Assembly (NCBI GenBank): GCA_031278965.1
Contig: JAITJJ010000053.1
Coordinates: 1-9,019, forward strand
DNA from: Deferribacteraceae bacterium
GTDB lineage: Bacteria; Chrysiogenota; Deferribacteres; Deferribacterales; JAISNW01
Direction of reading: 5' to 3'
Length of the DNA: 9,019 bases
How positions within the stretch are numbered: the stretch's first letter is position 1; each line of letters opens with the position of its first letter. Below the pieces are notes generated by a model. The model saw only the letters and a list, made by a program, of their open reading frames with translations, ran no database searches and was not told the origin of the DNA. The position numbers were made by a program, and so were the translations under genes. Positions 6,858 to 9,019 of this stretch are shown here, piece after piece.

Positions 6858-6884
6858 TTAGCACTCACTATTAATGAGTGCTAA
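6858..6884. promoter_or_regulatory. CIRCE operator (HrcA binding site) upstream of htpG
   Basis: TTAGCACTC, a 9-nt spacer and GAGTGCTAA form a perfect CIRCE element identical to the classical consensus in arms and spacing. HrcA binds this site as a dimer, assisted by GroEL, and releases it on heat shock. Here it overlaps the last two bases of the -10 hexamer and the predicted transcription start, an ideal position to block RNA polymerase. It lies 27 nt before the htpG start codon and, in the transcript, would form a stem in the leader. Confidence 0.97.
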
Positions 6885-6911
6885 TATATATGTAAGAGAA
6901 AAAAGTGTCAA
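6883..6911 (-). promoter_or_regulatory. Sigma70-type promoter of htpG
   Basis: The minus strand has a consensus -35 TTGACA (6911-6906), a 17-nt spacer and TATATT (6888-6883) as -10, one mismatch from consensus. Transcription should begin near 6876, inside the CIRCE element. Together they describe a strong housekeeping-sigma promoter kept off by HrcA rather than a sigma32 heat-shock promoter. Confidence 0.87.
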
Positions 6912-6963
6912 GAGGAAACACGGAGAAATTTTTTGAAATTAGTTGCAAAACTCCCGCCAAACG

Positions 6964-7380
6964 CTATTTTCTCTTTTTTTGGGCTATAATATCCACGCTC
7001 CCGTTGTCTGCTTCCGGATAGATCACAATCTCTTTGGGGCAGCGGAAGCGCAAAACAGAATCTTCTTTCGTTTCCTGATATTTGCATGGGAAGGCGGAGG
7101 CAAGCAACCTTTTACTTACTTCAGAGGGGATGAATATTCGCTCCGCAAACATTATCAAGAGGTCGTCCCCATCGGCGGATACAGATGGCGGGGTTGTCTC
7201 GCCGAAAGATATATTTAGACGGCGGTTATTTCTATGCCTCTCCGCGGCGGCGGCTAAGATTTTTACCCCGCCTCTTATTTCAGCGGTATCTTCCTCTATT
7301 ATGGGCGAAACTTTCGGCGGCGGAGCATAGCATGCAGAGAGAAACAATATAATGCCTAAGGCAAGTAAGCGTTTATTCAT
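6964..7380 (-). CDS. Small predicted lipoprotein of unknown function
   Basis: I do not recognise this 138-residue protein. It starts with a type II signal peptide: MNKR, a hydrophobic stretch (residues 5-14) and the lipobox LSAC with Cys17 as the lipidation site. Residue +2 is Tyr, not Asp, so in a Lol-type system it would not be held in the inner membrane by that rule. A proline-rich linker (APPPKVSP, 19-26) precedes a region that alternates polar and hydrophobic residues (about 55-134), suggesting a small beta-rich domain. Cys99 and Cys114 could form a disulfide in the periplasm. The gene overlaps the end of the PilM-like gene by 8 nt, so the two are probably translated together. PilP, a lipoprotein encoded after pilMNO in type IV pilus operons, is a tempting parallel, but I see no clear PilP signature. 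It ends 52 nt before the htpG -35 box with no obvious terminator between. Confidence 0.8.
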   Translation of the reverse strand: MNKRLLALGIILFLSACYAPPPKVSPIIEEDTAEIRGGVKILAAAAERHRNNRRLNISFGETTPPSVSADGDDLLIMFAERIFIPSEVSKRLLASAFPCKYQETKEDSVLRFRCPKEIVIYPEADNGSVDIIAQKKRK

Positions 7381-8398
7381 CCCGCAATGCCATCCCTATT
7401 GCAACATTTAATACTGCAGGTCTGGTTTCAAGGAGTTGCAGGGCAACACTTGATTCAATCTTTAATTTATCCGCCGGGTTCATTACGGAAAAACCAATCT
7501 TCATCTCCACTTCCAAGCGCTCCTTTAGCCCTATGAGGGAAACCGCCCCGCCGGACAGATACCCTCTTGACGGCATCTTCCCGCCGAGCAGCGTGTATTT
7601 ACTGACGATCTTTTCAATATCCCCATATAGATCGTTCATATAATGGGTGGTTAAGATATTTTTAATATTTTCCCCTTCGGAAGATCGGCTCGGATCTGCC
7701 TTTAAGTTGTTGATTGTCTCATCATCTGGGAGGTTTGCCATATTTGCAAGGAGGGAGTTGGCGTGTTTGCCGCCGTAAATGCTCGCCTCCTGATATGAAA
7801 ACTCGCCGTAATCAATGAAGACAATATTGTTTGAAGTGTGCCCGGTATGCACTATTATTGTAGTCTCTTGGGATGGATAACCGAGGGCTTCATAGAGGTT
7901 GCATAAGGCGTAAGCCTCCATATCTATGAGCCCGACTTCTAAATTGGAGGATTTTATAACCGAATCATAGTCGGAAAGCACATCCTTGGGTGCGGCAGCA
8001 AAGATAACCTTTGCTTGTGCAATGGAAGCGTCCGCCGCAATTATATCGTAATCAACAGAATAGCTTTCCAGATCAACCTGCATATACTGCTCTGCTATAA
8101 ACATCAGATCTCTGGAAAGGCGGTTTTTATCAGTAAATGGAATACGGGCGCCCCTTGTGCGGGTTGATTCGCCTTTAATGGAGAGAGCAACCTTCTTTTT
8201 TACAAATCCGCCGGATTCAATCAGGTTTAATATTTGTTCGCTTGCCTCTGCAAAATCACCGATTAAACCTTCCATAAAGAGTTCCGGGATGCTTGGAATA
8301 ACATATGCATTTGTCAGAACTATCTCTTTCTTTTTTTCCGCAACTTCCGCTCCTTTTATTGTGAAGGCGCCCAGATCAAGCCCCAAGTATCTCCCCAT
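7373..8398 (-). CDS. PilM-like actin-fold ATPase family protein
   Basis: This 341-residue protein has the length and motif order of PilM, the cytoplasmic actin/FtsA-like protein that recruits PilN to the type IV pilus inner-membrane platform. The phosphate-1 loop is YLGLDLGAFTIKGAEV (4-19). The region IVHTGHTSNNIVFIDYGEF (182-200) with IYGG (207-210) corresponds to phosphate-2 and the following GG. LSGGAVSLIGLKERLE (281-296) is the adenosine motif. NVAIGMALRDE (331-341) matches the conserved PilM C-terminus. In phosphate-2 the usual DxG is HTG, with His184 in place of Asp, so nucleotide hydrolysis may be impaired. No PilN, PilO or secretin gene lies beside it; the neighbours are hisI (3 nt upstream) and a lipoprotein gene (8-nt overlap). 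No transmembrane segment is visible. It could serve a type IV pilus or type II secretion-like machine encoded elsewhere, or a different envelope structure. Family membership is well supported; the role is not. Confidence 0.83.
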   Translation of the reverse strand: MGRYLGLDLGAFTIKGAEVAEKKKEIVLTNAYVIPSIPELFMEGLIGDFAEASEQILNLIESGGFVKKKVALSIKGESTRTRGARIPFTDKNRLSRDLMFIAEQYMQVDLESYSVDYDIIAADASIAQAKVIFAAAPKDVLSDYDSVIKSSNLEVGLIDMEAYALCNLYEALGYPSQETTIIVHTGHTSNNIVFIDYGEFSYQEASIYGGKHANSLLANMANLPDDETINNLKADPSRSSEGENIKNILTTHYMNDLYGDIEKIVSKYTLLGGKMPSRGYLSGGAVSLIGLKERLEVEMKIGFSVMNPADKLKIESSVALQLLETRPAVLNVAIGMALRDE

Positions 8399-8401
8399 AG
8401 G

Positions 8402-8743
8402 TTATCCCGAGATTTTCCTGTAAAAGCAGGAGAGTTCCCCCGTATGGCAGGCGTTGCCTTGCTGCTCCACAATATATAAGAGAGCGTCATCATCACAATC
8501 AATTCTGACTTCCCTGATTTTTTGGAGGTTGCCGCTTGTCTCACCCTTTAACCAGATGGCGTTTCGGGAACGGGAAAAATAGTGGGCATACCCTTTGGAA
8601 AGGGTAAGATTAAGCGCCTCTTCATTCACATAGGCAAGCATAAGCACTTCGCCTGTATAATATTCCTGCGCTACTGCCGGGACAAGCGGGGTTTTAGACC
8701 AATCAATACTTACATCATTCGGAGCGCTTTTATTTAAGTCCAT
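8402..8743 (-). CDS. hisI: Phosphoribosyl-AMP cyclohydrolase HisI
   Basis: HisI opens the adenine ring of N1-phosphoribosyl-AMP, the third step of histidine biosynthesis, in the cytoplasm. The 113-residue protein is a monofunctional cyclohydrolase without a fused HisE domain. Conserved segments appear in order: VLMLAYVNEEAL (33-44), HYFSRSRNAIWLKGETSGN (54-72), IDCDDDALL (81-89) and ACHTGELSCFY (98-108). Cys83, Cys99 and Cys106 are the expected zinc ligands, and the aspartates at 84-86 belong to the metal-binding cluster. A GGGGA-like purine site lies about 5 nt before the ATG. No other his genes are present; it heads a short group with the PilM-like and lipoprotein genes, which is probably positional rather than functional. 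I find no convincing promoter close upstream. Confidence 0.96.
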   Translation of the reverse strand: MDLNKSAPNDVSIDWSKTPLVPAVAQEYYTGEVLMLAYVNEEALNLTLSKGYAHYFSRSRNAIWLKGETSGNLQKIREVRIDCDDDALLYIVEQQGNACHTGELSCFYRKISG

Positions 8744-8812
8744 AGCTTCCCCATCTCTTATCTTTTTAGAAGTTTAGCATATTTTAAACGAATTTGCATA
8801 TATCATTTTCCG

Positions 8813-8863
8813 CAGGGCCTGAACGATGAAACCAGGAAAGATGAAATAGTACTATTTGCCCTG
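8813..8863. repeat. Nested inverted repeats, possible three-way-junction RNA upstream of hisI
   Basis: CAGGGC (8813-8818) and GCCCTG (8858-8863) are exact inverted arms. Between them sit the palindrome at 8844-8857 and the arms CCTG (8818-8821) and CAGG (8833-8836), which share one base with the outer stem. On the minus strand this could fold as an outer stem with two inner hairpins, 70-120 nt ahead of hisI. It matches no riboswitch that I recognise. Confidence 0.4.
8844..8857. repeat. Perfect 14-bp palindrome
   Basis: AAATAGTACTATTT is its own reverse complement, centred on AGTACT. It could be a binding site for a dimeric regulator, or a short hairpin with a GUAC loop in RNA. Confidence 0.6.
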
Positions 8864-8948
8864 ATAAGCTATACCTGTTTGAGAAGCAACGGCAGGGATG
8901 ATTCTAGTGTTGTAAACCTCCAACTTTATCCATAATTATTACAATATA

Positions 8949-8974
8949 CCCTAAATTTTGTTTAAAAAATAGGG
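8949..8974. repeat. AT-rich hairpin with CCCTA/TAGGG arms
   Basis: CCCTA (8949-8953) and TAGGG (8970-8974) are inverted arms. Inside them TTTT (8956-8959) can pair with AAAA (8964-8967) after a small internal loop. It abuts the next hairpin at 8980-8992. Confidence 0.45.
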
Positions 8975-8979
8975 ACATA

Positions 8980-8992
8980 CCCCAACATGGGG
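8980..8992. repeat. CCCC-N5-GGGG hairpin near the right edge
   Basis: CCCC (8980-8983) and GGGG (8989-8992) flank AACAT. On the plus strand ATCTTTTA follows, a weak T-rich tail. The segment AGGGACATACCCC just before it resembles, from memory, sequence often seen beside REP-associated or IS200-type transposase genes; this was not checked against any database. Confidence 0.4.
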
Positions 8993-9019
8993 ATCTTTTA
9001 TATTAAGTTCATCATAGTG

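Larger units (their letters stand above)
8744..9019. other. Right-edge intergenic region upstream of hisI
   Basis: These 276 nt contain no supportable gene. They hold a GC-rich long-range inverted repeat enclosing two smaller hairpins (8813-8863), an exact 14-bp palindrome (8844-8857) and two adjacent hairpins near the edge (8949-8974 and 8980-8992). No promoter with both good hexamers was found for hisI. A minus-strand frame is open from the window edge to a TAG at 8953-8951, too short to judge. Confidence 0.5.

Noticed and set aside
6912..6963. Intrinsic terminator after the lipoprotein gene
   Set aside because: Only a 4-bp AGTT/AACT stem with an AT-rich tail is present; it is too weak to call, so read-through toward htpG remains possible.
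8356..8544. Minus-strand frame overlapping hisI and the start of the PilM-like gene
   Set aside because: It covers conserved hisI codons in another frame and has no family signature.
8744..8819. Sigma70 promoter for hisI
   Set aside because: TAAAAT- and TATGCT-like hexamers occur, but none has a reasonable -35 at 16-18 nt.
8951..9019. Minus-strand open frame running in from the right edge, ending at TAG (8953-8951)
   Set aside because: Only about 22 codons are visible, it passes through a hairpin, and a frame this short is often open by chance.
1..9019. tRNA, rRNA or CRISPR array
   Set aside because: No cloverleaf, rRNA-like sequence or regularly spaced direct repeats were seen on either strand; nearly all the sequence is accounted for by protein genes.

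Overview
The window comes from a diderm (LPS-making) bacterium of moderate GC content. It carries a contiguous lipid A gene set that uses LpxI rather than LpxH, an OmpH/Skp periplasmic chaperone, and an HrcA/CIRCE-controlled htpG. The order ompH-lpxD-fabZ-lpxA-Gfo/Idh oxidoreductase-lpxI resembles clusters in Deferribacterota, Desulfuromonadota-like and Nitrospirota-like lineages. This placement is from memory of gene orders, not from a search, and is low confidence. Every supported gene lies on the minus strand, so transcription runs from high to low coordinates.

From 4660 down to 42 lies one tight operon for outer-membrane biogenesis. A good sigma70-type promoter (4631-4659) and a strong Shine-Dalgarno site precede ompH (4595-4077). 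lpxD, fabZ, lpxA, the Gfo/Idh oxidoreductase and lpxI follow. Their junctions are ATGA overlaps, a 29-nt overlap, or gaps of 2-5 nt, so translational coupling is likely. FabZ supplies the chemistry for 3-hydroxyacyl-ACP metabolism. LpxA and LpxD load 3-hydroxyacyl chains onto the UDP-sugar, and LpxI cleaves UDP-2,3-diacylglucosamine to lipid X. LpxC, LpxB and later enzymes are not in the window. The oxidoreductase could be a GnnA-like UDP-GlcNAc 3-dehydrogenase, but no aminotransferase partner is visible.

The 343-nt gap 4596-4938 holds the ompH promoter and, next to htpG, a run of strong inverted repeats that lack U-tracts and look like a small structured or repeated element. htpG (6831-4939) is a full-length Hsp90 gene. 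Its promoter (6883-6911) is overlapped by a perfect CIRCE operator (6858-6884), which also fixes the real start codon at 6831.

From 8743 down to 6964 lies a compact three-gene group: hisI (phosphoribosyl-AMP cyclohydrolase), a PilM-like actin-fold ATPase, and a small unrecognised lipoprotein. The PilM-like protein has no PilN or PilO beside it, and its second phosphate motif has His where Asp is expected. This pair is the least explained part of the window. The 276 nt upstream of hisI hold no supportable gene but several inverted repeats, including a possible three-way-junction RNA and a hairpin pair near the right edge that resembles mobile-element or REP-type DNA.
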